Shown in pieces: positions 1 to 8,279 of a DNA stretch of 64,000 nucleotides. Both the position numbers and the translations under genes were made by a program. The DNA lies in assembly GCF_000186265.1 (NCBI RefSeq), contig NC_014934.1, forward strand, positions 682,001-746,000, read 5' to 3'. Position 1 is the first letter of the stretch, and every line of letters begins with the position of its first letter. The notes under the pieces were generated by a model that saw only the letters and a program-made list of their open reading frames with translations, searched no databases and was not told the DNA's origin. This DNA comes from Cellulophaga algicola DSM 14237. GTDB lineage: Bacteria; Bacteroidota; Bacteroidia; Flavobacteriales; Flavobacteriaceae.

Positions 1-87
1 GGTTGATGGTTGATGGAAAATAAAACCAGTAAATTTAAAGTAGGGTTTTTACCTAACTAATTGTTATAAGAATATAAAGCATAAATT

Positions 88-996
88 ATGCAAGAGAATT
101 ACCTAGCCAAATGGCTTAACAACGAATTAACCGAAGCGGAACTCGAGACTTTTAAAAAGTCTGATGCGTACGCTTCATATCAAAAAATTGCTGCTGTTTC
201 TGCAACATTAGAAGCTCCTGAATTTGATATAGACAAAGCGCTTACTGACAGCAAAAATAAACGTACTACTCCAAAAGGGAAAGTCCTAAAATTAAATCCA
301 TTTAAAAAATTAATGCGGGTCGCAGCCGTGGCCGCACTATTTATAACTACTGCATACTTTTTTATTAATTCTGATGAACATATAAAAACAGATTTAGCAC
401 AAACAGAAATAGTAATATTACCTGATGCTTCTGAGGTTGTTTTAAATGCTGAATCAGAAATTGAGTATAACAAAAAGAACTGGAGTAAAAAACGCCTCCT
501 TGAACTTAACGGGGAAGCTTATTTTAAGGTTGCTAAGGGGAAAAAATTTACAGTACAAACGTCTTCTGGAATTGTTCAAGTTTTAGGAACACAATTTAAT
601 GTAGCGAATAGACCTAACTATTTTGAAGTCACCTGTTTTGAAGGTTTAGTTAGCGTTACTTACAAAAACAATACTTTGAAATTACCTGCAGGAACTTCAT
701 TCTTAGTTTTAAATGATGAAATCGTTTCTACGGAAGCACCAAAAACAGACCAACCTTCATGGATCACTAATGAAAGTGCTTTTACCAGTATCCCATTAAA
801 CTTTGTTTTAGCAGAGCTAGAGCGTCAATACAATGTTACTATTGAAACCAAGACTATAAACACGAACACCTTATTTACAGGAACGTTCACCAACAAAAAT
901 ATAAATTCGGCGTTGAAGAGTATCTGTGTTCCAAATAACATATCGTATACAGTAGAGGGGAATAAAGTGATTTTACATGCCAAAAACGCAGAGTAG
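88..996 (+). CDS. FecR family anti-sigma factor
   Basis: Single-pass inner-membrane anti-sigma factor that would hold an ECF sigma factor in the cytoplasm and receive a signal from the outer-membrane receptor encoded next. Residues 1-70 form a cytoplasmic part opening with the typical MQENYLAKWL. A membrane segment spans about residues 76-93. A FecR domain follows at about 103-195 (motif LNGEAYFKV near 140), and a DUF4974-like C-terminal domain at about 232-298. The 302-residue length is normal. The stop overlaps the start of the TonB receptor by 20 nt, which suggests coupled translation. The 87 bases upstream are noncoding and begin with a tandem TTGATGG repeat. The partner sigma factor is not in the window and is inferred to lie to the left. 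Confidence 0.93.
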   Translation: MQENYLAKWLNNELTEAELETFKKSDAYASYQKIAAVSATLEAPEFDIDKALTDSKNKRTTPKGKVLKLNPFKKLMRVAAVAALFITTAYFFINSDEHIKTDLAQTEIVILPDASEVVLNAESEIEYNKKNWSKKRLLELNGEAYFKVAKGKKFTVQTSSGIVQVLGTQFNVANRPNYFEVTCFEGLVSVTYKNNTLKLPAGTSFLVLNDEIVSTEAPKTDQPSWITNESAFTSIPLNFVLAELERQYNVTIETKTINTNTLFTGTFTNKNINSALKSICVPNNISYTVEGNKVILHAKNAE

Positions 997-3532
997 TATT
1001 ATAACTATATTTTTAATTGCAATTTTATTCTTCTCTTCCTTAAGCAGTATAGGGCAGGAAAATAAAACTGCACGGGTTTCACTTAGAGCATATTTAAATC
1101 AAATAGAAGAAACTTTTTCAGTGAAATTTTCATTCGCAGATAATTCCATTAATAGCATTTTAATTCTTTCTCAAGAATTTAATGAGCTGGAGGCTGCCAT
1201 TCACTACATTGAAACAGAAACACCTTTAGATTTAAAAAAAATAGATGCCCGATACTATACTATTTCTAAAAGTATGCTTTCTATTTGCGCTAAAGTTTTA
1301 GATAATTTTGAACAGAACACGCTGCACAATGCAAGCATTAAAGTATTAGAACAAAACTTAACTACCATTACAGATGATACAGGTAGTTTTTATTTGAATA
1401 ATGTTCCGAGAAAATCTACCATAGAAATTAGACATATTGGCTTTAAACCCTTATTCGTTAAGGCAGAAGAACTACAAGACGGTAAAACTTGTAAGACCCT
1501 TTTAATGGCTCAAAATATACAACAGTTAGAAGAGGTCATCATTTATAAATTTTTAACCACTGGCTTAGAAAAGCAAGATGATGCCAGTATTGTTCTAAAT
1601 ACGGACGATTTTGGGATTCTCCCTGGTTTAATAGAGCCTGATGTTTTGCAAACCGTACAAGCGCTACCCGGAATAAAAAGTATAGACGAAACCGTTTCTG
1701 ATATTAATGTTCGTGGTGGTACCAATGACCAAAACTTAATACTCTGGGAGGGTATAAAAATGTATCAATCTGGACACTTCTTTGGCTTAATATCTGCATT
1801 CAACCCCTACCTCACAGATAAAGTAACGCTGATAAAGAATGGCTCAAGTGCTGCTTTTGGAGACGGTGTAAGTAGTATTTTAGATATGCGTACAAAGAAT
1901 ACCATTACTAATAATTTATATGGTGGCGCAGGAATTAATTTATTGAGTGGTGATGTGTATGGCCAAATTCCTCTTAAAGAAAATCTAGCATTTCAATTTT
2001 CAGGAAGACGTTCTATCACTGATTTTTTAAACACTCCTACGTACAACCAATTTTACGATAGAGCTTTTCAGGATACTGAAATTAAAGGCAACGAACCTGA
2101 ACAAGAAAATTTAGCTAGAAGCGAAGATTTCTATTTTTATGATTTTACAGGCAAACTATTATATGATATTTCAGAGAAACATAAGGCACGTGTAAGTTTT
2201 ATTGCCATCAATAATTTATTAGCATATACCGCTTTAAATACGGACACTGCAGAAAAGACCAACAGTAAATTAATGCAAACTAATTTTTCGATTGGTGGTT
2301 ATTTAGAGAGCACATGGAATGCTAATTTCTCCACACAAATAAATGCCTATTACACCTCCTACCATTTAGATTCTGAAAATTTCACTACAGAAAACAAGCA
2401 ACAGTTACTTCAAAATAACGAAGTATTGGAAACTGCCATTCAATTAACATCTAATTACCATTTTTCTGAACAGTTAGCTTGGAAAAACGGGTATGAATTT
2501 AAGGAAGTAGGCATTATAAATTTTACGAATGTAACCCAACCCCCATTCCGCAGTAATATAAAAGGTGTTCTTAGAACGCATGCCTTATTTTCAGAACTTA
2601 CCTACACCTCTAAAAATGAAAAACTATGGGTTAGAGCAGGTATACGCGCAAATTATATTAAAAATCTAGCAACTTTTGAAAAACTTATTCTAGAACCTCG
2701 ATTAAATCTAAACTATAGATTAACTCGAGATTTTAAGGTAGAATTACAAGGCGAATTTAAAAACCAAACCACCAACCAAGTCATTGATTTGAAACAAAAT
2801 TTTTTAGGAATTGAAAAACGAAGATGGGTTTTGGCGAATGAAGAAGAATTACCAATCACCCGAAGTAAACAAGTTTCCCTGGGTTTAAATTATGACAAAA
2901 ACAAAATCTATATTGGCTTAGAAGGATTTTATAAATATGTAAATGGCATTAGCACTACCACACAAGGTTTTCAGAATGAAGATCAATTTAATGGAGAAAT
3001 TGGGGAATATGCCGCTAGGGGATTTGAATTTTTAATTAACCAAAAGACAAAAAACCTTAGTAACTGGTTGACCTATACGTATAATAAAAATGATTATACA
3101 TTTGATTTATTAAGTCCCACTACATTTCCTAATAATTTAGACATTAGACACACGATCACTTTTGCAAGCACCTATACCTATCAGAATCTAAAATTAGGCC
3201 TTGGTCTTAATTACAGAACAGGAAGGCCGTATACGAAGCCACAAGAAGGCGGCAACCCTATAAATACCTTTGTTTTTCCGAGCACTATAAATTACGAAGA
3301 CGCTAACAACAGTAGATTACCAGAATATCTAAGAGTAGATGCATCCGCTATTTATGATTTCAAAGTCAGCCAAAATATAAAAGCATCCGTTGGCGCATCA
3401 CTTTTAAATGTTCTAGACCATAACAACATCCTGAATAGATACTACCGATTAAATGACCAAGAGGAAATAGAAACCATCGAAAGTGTTTCGTTAGGGATTA
3501 CCCCAAACTTTAGCTTTCGAATGTTCTTTTAA
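977..3532 (+). CDS. TonB-dependent receptor with STN-like signalling domain
   Basis: Outer-membrane receptor/transducer of 851 residues, predicted to import an unknown ligand and signal to the FecR protein whose gene overlaps it. A signal peptide covers about residues 1-27. An STN-like domain (about 32-98) precedes a carboxypeptidase-regulatory-like beta-sandwich (about 104-185). The plug follows (about 215-320, with LPGIKS, DINVRGG and the SSAAFGDGVSSILD stretch), then the beta-barrel ending in the aromatic FRMFF expected for barrel assembly. FecR followed by an STN-containing receptor is the classical trans-envelope signalling layout. No SusD partner follows, so this is not a SusCD pair. 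The stop codon directly abuts the stop of the convergent peptidase gene, with no spacer and no terminator hairpin. Confidence 0.92.
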   Translation: MPKTQSSIITIFLIAILFFSSLSSIGQENKTARVSLRAYLNQIEETFSVKFSFADNSINSILILSQEFNELEAAIHYIETETPLDLKKIDARYYTISKSMLSICAKVLDNFEQNTLHNASIKVLEQNLTTITDDTGSFYLNNVPRKSTIEIRHIGFKPLFVKAEELQDGKTCKTLLMAQNIQQLEEVIIYKFLTTGLEKQDDASIVLNTDDFGILPGLIEPDVLQTVQALPGIKSIDETVSDINVRGGTNDQNLILWEGIKMYQSGHFFGLISAFNPYLTDKVTLIKNGSSAAFGDGVSSILDMRTKNTITNNLYGGAGINLLSGDVYGQIPLKENLAFQFSGRRSITDFLNTPTYNQFYDRAFQDTEIKGNEPEQENLARSEDFYFYDFTGKLLYDISEKHKARVSFIAINNLLAYTALNTDTAEKTNSKLMQTNFSIGGYLESTWNANFSTQINAYYTSYHLDSENFTTENKQQLLQNNEVLETAIQLTSNYHFSEQLAWKNGYEFKEVGIINFTNVTQPPFRSNIKGVLRTHALFSELTYTSKNEKLWVRAGIRANYIKNLATFEKLILEPRLNLNYRLTRDFKVELQGEFKNQTTNQVIDLKQNFLGIEKRRWVLANEEELPITRSKQVSLGLNYDKNKIYIGLEGFYKYVNGISTTTQGFQNEDQFNGEIGEYAARGFEFLINQKTKNLSNWLTYTYNKNDYTFDLLSPTTFPNNLDIRHTITFASTYTYQNLKLGLGLNYRTGRPYTKPQEGGNPINTFVFPSTINYEDANNSRLPEYLRVDASAIYDFKVSQNIKASVGASLLNVLDHNNILNRYYRLNDQEEIETIESVSLGITPNFSFRMFF

Positions 3533-4318
3533 CTACACTTCAAAAGGCTTATGAAAATCAAAATTCAACATCTTTCTTAAGATCAAATAAATTTCAGGAA
3601 ATTCTTGTCTAAATTCTAAAGGTGTTTCTACATAATTTTCTACAGCAACGGCAAAAAATTCTTGAATATTTGCTTTGCTATAGGCTCTAAAATATGAGCT
3701 CTCTTCAAATTTCTGTTGAAATAGTACGGAATCATATACAGCACTTAACAAATCCATATGTTTACGAAAATTTCTGTTTTCAAAATTTCGTTCTAAAGTA
3801 GCATTAAAACTTAAGGCATGTGCAAACTCATGAACCCCTAAATTTTTATTGTCGTTAGGAATTTCAAAACCTTGTTTTACGTGTGCTGCAGAAAAAACAA
3901 TAGTTTTTAATCCCGGGTTATATTCTCCTATATGGTTCTGACGGTTTAGTTTAGAAAAATATTGATTTGGATAAATAATTAAGCGCTCTATTGCAGGAAT
4001 TTTATATCTTTTTAAACCTAAAGTTAAAATTGTGGCTGTGGCACTTAACAGCAACGCCATATCTTCTTGGCGCGGTGTTAATCCATGAAAAATAAATTCC
4101 TTATCTCTTCTAAATCGGAGCAAACGATATTCAAATTTCTGCTTTTGCTGATAGGATAGTTTTTTGTAAACTGGAAAATTATTGAGAATAATTTTCTTTT
4201 CAGAAATGGTAAGCGGCTCTAATCTTGAAAAATAAAGCCGGTATGCATACCTAATAATATATAAGAAATATGTGGCCATTGCAATGATAACCAGAACAGG
4301 GATCCACATATTTCTCAA
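3533..4318 (-). CDS. M90 (MtfA-type) zinc metallopeptidase
   Basis: Predicted zinc-dependent peptidase of 261 residues related to MtfA, the peptidase linked to control of glucose uptake in Escherichia coli. The HEFAH motif at residues 163-167 supplies the two zinc histidines and catalytic glutamate, and EFFAVAVENY about 55 residues later probably holds the third ligand. A hydrophobic N-terminal helix (about 5-25) suggests membrane anchoring, which E. coli MtfA lacks. The gene starts 6 nt after the argS stop on the same strand, so it is probably the second gene of an argS operon. The substrate is unknown, and nothing nearby repeats the Mlc/PtsG context of the enterobacterial protein. Confidence 0.85.
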   Translation of the reverse strand: MRNMWIPVLVIIAMATYFLYIIRYAYRLYFSRLEPLTISEKKIILNNFPVYKKLSYQQKQKFEYRLLRFRRDKEFIFHGLTPRQEDMALLLSATATILTLGLKRYKIPAIERLIIYPNQYFSKLNRQNHIGEYNPGLKTIVFSAAHVKQGFEIPNDNKNLGVHEFAHALSFNATLERNFENRNFRKHMDLLSAVYDSVLFQQKFEESSYFRAYSKANIQEFFAVAVENYVETPLEFRQEFPEIYLILRKMLNFDFHKPFEV

Positions 4319-4324
4319 TATAAA

Positions 4325-6103
4325 TTACATGCGCTCAGGAACTTCTATTCCTAATAACTTAAATGAAGATTGAATAACCTCACTCACCTTTTTAGACAAC
4401 TGTATTCTAAATGCTTTTTTATGTTCCTCTTCCTCTCCTAAGATAGATACATTTTGGTAGAATGAGTTAAACTCTTTTACCAAGTCATACGTATAATTAG
4501 CCACCAGTGCCGGACTATAATTAGCGGCTGCTAATTGAATAGCTTCAGGATAACCTTGTAATTGTTTTATCAATTCTTTCTCCTTTTCATGAAGTGTTGT
4601 TAATCCTGCAAAACCGTTCAAACTTAATTCTTCTGCTTTACGTAAAATAGATTGAATTCTAGCGTAAGTATACTGTATAAAAGGACCCGTATTTCCTTGA
4701 AAATCTACAGACTCTTCAGGATCAAACAGAATTCGCTTTTTAGGATCTACTTTTAAAATATAATATTTTAAAGCACCTAAGCCTATCATTTTATATAAAT
4801 CTTGCTTTTCAGCATCAGAATAGTCTTCTAGCTTCCCTAATTCTTGAGATATTTCGCCGGCAGTAGTTGTCATCTCTTGCATAAGATCATCTGCATCAAC
4901 AACAGTACCTTCTCTACTCTTCATTTTCCCACTTGGTAAATCTACCATCCCATAACTTAAATGGAATAGATTTTTAGACCATGAGAACCCTAATTTCTTT
5001 AAGATTAAAAACAATACTTTAAAATGATAATCTTGCTCATTCCCTACCGTATACACCATACCACTCACATCTGGATTATCCTTAACGCGTTGTATAGCCG
5101 TACCAATATCTTGAGTCATATACACTGCTGTACCATCAGAACGCAAGACAATTTTTTCATCAAGACCTTCGTCTGTTAAATCTATCCAAACGCTACCATC
5201 TTCTTTTTTAAAGAAAACACCCGTTTTTAAACCTTCTGCTACAACATCTTTCCCTAATAAATAAGTATCACTCTCGTAATACAACGTATCAAAGTCTACG
5301 CCTAAATTCTTATACGTAACGGCAAACCCCTTGTAAACCCATTGGTTCATTGTTTTCCAAAGCGAAACCACTTCTTCATCGCCAGCTTCCCATTTTAAAA
5401 GCATTTGTTTTGCTTCTAACAGTATAGGCGCTTGCTTTTCTGCCGCTTCTTTTGCTAAACCACCAGCAACTAAATCGGCAATTTCTACTTTGTATGCTTT
5501 ATCAAAAGCTACATAGTAATTACCTACCAATTTATCACCTTTTAAACCTGTACTCTCAGGAGTTTCCCCTTTTCCAAACTTCTGCCAAGCCAACATACTT
5601 TTACAGATATGAATTCCTCGGTCATTAATAATTTGGGTTTTATACACTTTCTTTCCTGAGGCCTTTAATATTTCAGCCACAGCATATCCTAATAAATTAT
5701 TTCTTACGTGCCCTAAATGCAGAGGCTTGTTCGTGTTTGGTGAAGAATATTCTACCATTACCGCATTTGAGGCATCTTGTTCTACAAATCCAAAAGTGGT
5801 ATTAGCAGCAATCGTCTTAAAATCTGCTAAATAGTGAGCATCAGTAATCACTAAGTTTAAAAAACCTTTGATGACATTAAACCCAGAAACTTCTGCAACC
5901 TCTTGTACCAAATAAGCCCCTATTTCGTTACCAATTTGTACGGGATTACCTTTAACAACTCGTAGCATTGGAAATACAACAATGGTGATATCTCCTTCAA
6001 AATCTCTACGTGTTGGCTGAAATTCTACCGATGGTAATTCTGCTTTAAATAATGTTGAAACCGCTTCTTTTACCTTGGTTTCTAATACGTTCTGGATATT
6101 CAT
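4325..6103 (-). CDS. argS: Arginyl-tRNA synthetase
   Basis: Class I aminoacyl-tRNA synthetase charging tRNA-Arg with arginine in the cytoplasm; 592 residues. The N-terminal Add-1 domain precedes the catalytic Rossmann fold with SSPNTNKPLHLGHVRNN (HIGH signature HLGH at about 129-132). KMKSREG stands in the KMSKS loop. The C-terminal helical anticodon-binding domain ends in the family-typical VPERM. A longer reading from a TTG at 6121 adds six residues, but the ATG at 6103 is preferred. It gives the usual MNIQ start, and a promoter element (TAGTTTTG) lies only about 23 nt upstream, which places the likely transcript start close to the TTG. The peptidase gene follows after 6 nt. Confidence 0.97.
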   Translation of the reverse strand: MNIQNVLETKVKEAVSTLFKAELPSVEFQPTRRDFEGDITIVVFPMLRVVKGNPVQIGNEIGAYLVQEVAEVSGFNVIKGFLNLVITDAHYLADFKTIAANTTFGFVEQDASNAVMVEYSSPNTNKPLHLGHVRNNLLGYAVAEILKASGKKVYKTQIINDRGIHICKSMLAWQKFGKGETPESTGLKGDKLVGNYYVAFDKAYKVEIADLVAGGLAKEAAEKQAPILLEAKQMLLKWEAGDEEVVSLWKTMNQWVYKGFAVTYKNLGVDFDTLYYESDTYLLGKDVVAEGLKTGVFFKKEDGSVWIDLTDEGLDEKIVLRSDGTAVYMTQDIGTAIQRVKDNPDVSGMVYTVGNEQDYHFKVLFLILKKLGFSWSKNLFHLSYGMVDLPSGKMKSREGTVVDADDLMQEMTTTAGEISQELGKLEDYSDAEKQDLYKMIGLGALKYYILKVDPKKRILFDPEESVDFQGNTGPFIQYTYARIQSILRKAEELSLNGFAGLTTLHEKEKELIKQLQGYPEAIQLAAANYSPALVANYTYDLVKEFNSFYQNVSILGEEEEHKKAFRIQLSKKVSEVIQSSFKLLGIEVPERM

Positions 6104-6125
6104 GATTATTCGACTTATCAATTTG

Positions 6126-6133
6126 CAAAACTA
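6126..6133 (-). promoter_or_regulatory. Predicted -7 promoter element for argS
   Basis: On the minus strand this reads TAGTTTTG, a perfect match to the Bacteroidota TAnnTTTG element. It lies 22 nt before the argS ATG. No clear TTG box is found at the usual distance upstream, so the call rests on the -7 element alone. Confidence 0.5.
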
Positions 6134-6211
6134 AACATTTTTTGTCCTTTTAATAGTATATTAAGATTTAAACCACTCGTAATAGCTTAACTTTATAAGA
6201 AATATTACATC

Positions 6212-6403
6212 ATGATAGATTTTCAAAAAGTATTTGCGCAGATTGATTCTCCTAGCATAAGGAAAATAGCTACATCATTAGCCTCTTTTTTTAATGATTT
6301 AGTACAATCGTTTTGTAATGACAAAGACGGTTCTGGTAAAAAAGTACAATATTTAGCACAACGTGTTGACGGCAAAAAAGTACCCGTAAATAGAAAATTA
6401 TAA
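6212..6403 (+). CDS. Small conserved-looking hypothetical protein (63 aa)
   Basis: A 63-residue cytoplasmic protein with no signal peptide or membrane segment. The first half is amphipathic (FQKVFAQIDSPSIRK, then a hydrophobic ATSLASFFNDLV stretch). The second half is basic and glycine/lysine-rich (SGKKVQYLAQRVDGKKVPVNRKL). I do not recognise a family. It is read as real because it starts a tight run of four genes: the next begins 3 nt after its stop, and the following spacings are 11 and 8 nt. It is divergent from argS with about 100 nt between the starts. A weak TAACTTTA (7 of 8 to the consensus) in that spacer could be its promoter. Confidence 0.6.
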   Translation: MIDFQKVFAQIDSPSIRKIATSLASFFNDLVQSFCNDKDGSGKKVQYLAQRVDGKKVPVNRKL

Positions 6404-6406
6404 CCT

Positions 6407-6832
6407 ATGCTTGTTAATGTATCGTACAATAACAAAGAGGTTACCCGTAAAGTAGATGATTTAGTAGGCAAACCTTTTCCATTAAAAGAACGGTGGGCTA
6501 TGAAAGGCATTGGCTCACCCAAATTATTTATTACCGAAACCAGTATTGAGATTCGTAATTTATTACTACTCGATAACAATACTAATTCTTGTAATGTGGA
6601 ATTACGCCCGAAAGGAATAATCGTTCGGTTTCGATCTTTATTAGAAACTTTTGCACTGGTGATTCCCTACTATAAGCTATCTATTTATAAAGGAGATTTT
6701 GCGGTATATTCCATCTTCAAAGATCACTATTTCATTAAAGTCAAATCTGATACAAAAGCAATTCAAAATTATTTTAAAAAAATTCTAGATTATAAAATCG
6801 AAAATACACCTACTTCCATAACAGATCTTTAA
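6407..6832 (+). CDS. Hypothetical protein (141 aa)
   Basis: A 141-residue soluble protein that I cannot assign to a family. It has alternating beta-strand-like segments (KLFITETSIEIRNLLLL, VELRPKGIIVRF, LSIYKGDFAVYSIFKDHYFIKV) and a lysine-rich C-terminal helix (about 117-128). The pattern would suit a small PH-like or other beta-barrel fold, but that is inference. No signal peptide is seen. It sits 3 nt after the 63-residue gene and 11 nt before the NAD(P)-binding protein, so it is almost certainly cotranscribed with both. Confidence 0.7.
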   Translation: MLVNVSYNNKEVTRKVDDLVGKPFPLKERWAMKGIGSPKLFITETSIEIRNLLLLDNNTNSCNVELRPKGIIVRFRSLLETFALVIPYYKLSIYKGDFAVYSIFKDHYFIKVKSDTKAIQNYFKKILDYKIENTPTSITDL

Positions 6833-6843
6833 ACCTAATCTTT

Positions 6844-8271
6844 ATGAAAATACTACTCACAGGTGCAAATGGCTATATTGGCATGCGATTATTACCACAG
6901 CTGCTGGAGTTAGGTCACGAAGTTGTTTGTGCCGTTAGAGACGAAAGTCGCCTATCCATAGATAAAGAAACTAGAGCTCAAATTGAAGTTATAGAATTAG
7001 ATTTATTAAAGGATTTTTCTTCTGGTAAAATTCCCTTAGATATTGATATTGCTTATTTTTTAATACACTCTATGAGTTCTTCTATTCAGGACTTTGATAA
7101 ACAAGAAGCAATAACCGCTCACAATTTTAACGCCTATATGGCAGAAACAAATGTGCAACAAGTTATTTACTTAAGCGGCATTGTCAATGACAAAGAGCTA
7201 TCTAAACATTTAAGTTCTCGTAAGAATGTTGAAGACATTCTATACCAAGGCGGCTTTAACCTTACTGTTCTTAGAGCTGGAATTATTGTGGGTTCTGGAA
7301 GTTCTTCTTTTGAAATTATACGGGATTTATGTGAGAAATTACCCTTTATGATTACTCCAAAATGGGTACTTACAAAAACACAACCTATCGCCATCAGAGA
7401 TGTAATTTCTTATTTAACGGGGGTAATTGGACATACAGAAACATATAACGATTCTTTCGATATTGCTGGTCCCAATATATTAACATACAAAGAAATGCTG
7501 CATCAATATGCAACAGCCCGTGGTTTTAAAAACTGGATTGTAACAGTACCTATCATGACCCCTAAACTATCTTCTTATTGGTTATATTTTGTCACTTCTA
7601 CGTCATATAAGCTTGCCATAAACCTTGTGGACAGTATGAAAATGGAGGTTGTCGCTAAAGATCAACGCTTACAAGACATCCTGCACATAACCCCATTCTC
7701 TTATCGTGAGGCTATTGATATGGCATTCAAAAAAATTGAACAAAATTTAGTAGTGAGTAGTTGGAAAGATAGTATGGTGAGTGGCCGTTTTAGAAAGAAT
7801 TTAGAAAAATACATTCAGGTACCTAAATATGGCGTGCTTACAGATAAAAAATCAATGAAAATTGATAATCCTGAATTAGCACTTCAAAACATTTGGAAAA
7901 TAGGTGGAGAAACAGGCTGGTATTACGCAAATTGGTTGTGGAAAACAAGAGGTTTCATGGACAAACTTTCTGGTGGCGTAGGACTAAGACGCGGAAGAAC
8001 ACATCCAGACAGGATTTATACGGGTGACGCCCTTGATTTCTGGCGTGTGTTGCTAGCTGATAAAAAGAATAAACGTTTGCTCCTATTTGCTGAAATGCGC
8101 TTACCAGGTGAGGCTTGGTTAGAATTCGAAATTGACCAAAATAATGTATTACATCAAACAGCTACTTTTAGACCTCGTGGACTTCGAGGTAGGCTCTATT
8201 GGTATAGTGTTTTACCCTTTCACTTTTTTATTTTTGGAGGAATGCTTCGAGGAATAGCCACAAAAAAATAA
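6844..8271 (+). CDS. NAD(P)-binding SDR-type protein with C-terminal DUF2867 domain
   Basis: Atypical short-chain dehydrogenase of 475 residues. The N-terminal Rossmann fold opens with the nucleotide-binding TGANGYIG at about residues 6-13 and resembles the NmrA/YbjT group. The catalytic YxxxK of classical SDRs is not evident, so the domain may bind a cofactor for sensing or an unusual reduction. From about residue 325 a DUF2867-like domain follows (GGETGWYYANWLWKTRGFMD, then LPGEAWLEFEID and FRPRGLRGRLYWY). This two-domain architecture is common in Bacteroidota and has no established substrate. It is the third gene of the 6212-9767 run, ahead of the osmolyte transporter. Confidence 0.85.
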   Translation: MKILLTGANGYIGMRLLPQLLELGHEVVCAVRDESRLSIDKETRAQIEVIELDLLKDFSSGKIPLDIDIAYFLIHSMSSSIQDFDKQEAITAHNFNAYMAETNVQQVIYLSGIVNDKELSKHLSSRKNVEDILYQGGFNLTVLRAGIIVGSGSSSFEIIRDLCEKLPFMITPKWVLTKTQPIAIRDVISYLTGVIGHTETYNDSFDIAGPNILTYKEMLHQYATARGFKNWIVTVPIMTPKLSSYWLYFVTSTSYKLAINLVDSMKMEVVAKDQRLQDILHITPFSYREAIDMAFKKIEQNLVVSSWKDSMVSGRFRKNLEKYIQVPKYGVLTDKKSMKIDNPELALQNIWKIGGETGWYYANWLWKTRGFMDKLSGGVGLRRGRTHPDRIYTGDALDFWRVLLADKKNKRLLLFAEMRLPGEAWLEFEIDQNNVLHQTATFRPRGLRGRLYWYSVLPFHFFIFGGMLRGIATKK

Positions 8272-8279
8272 TAGCACAT

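Noticed and set aside
1-16. Tandem TTGATGG as a repeat array or CRISPR
   Set aside because: Only two copies at the window edge; no spacers and no further units.
180-473. 97-residue minus-strand reading frame inside fecR
   Set aside because: Lies wholly opposite a clear FecR gene; composition shows no domain or signal and it is a mirror of the coding strand.
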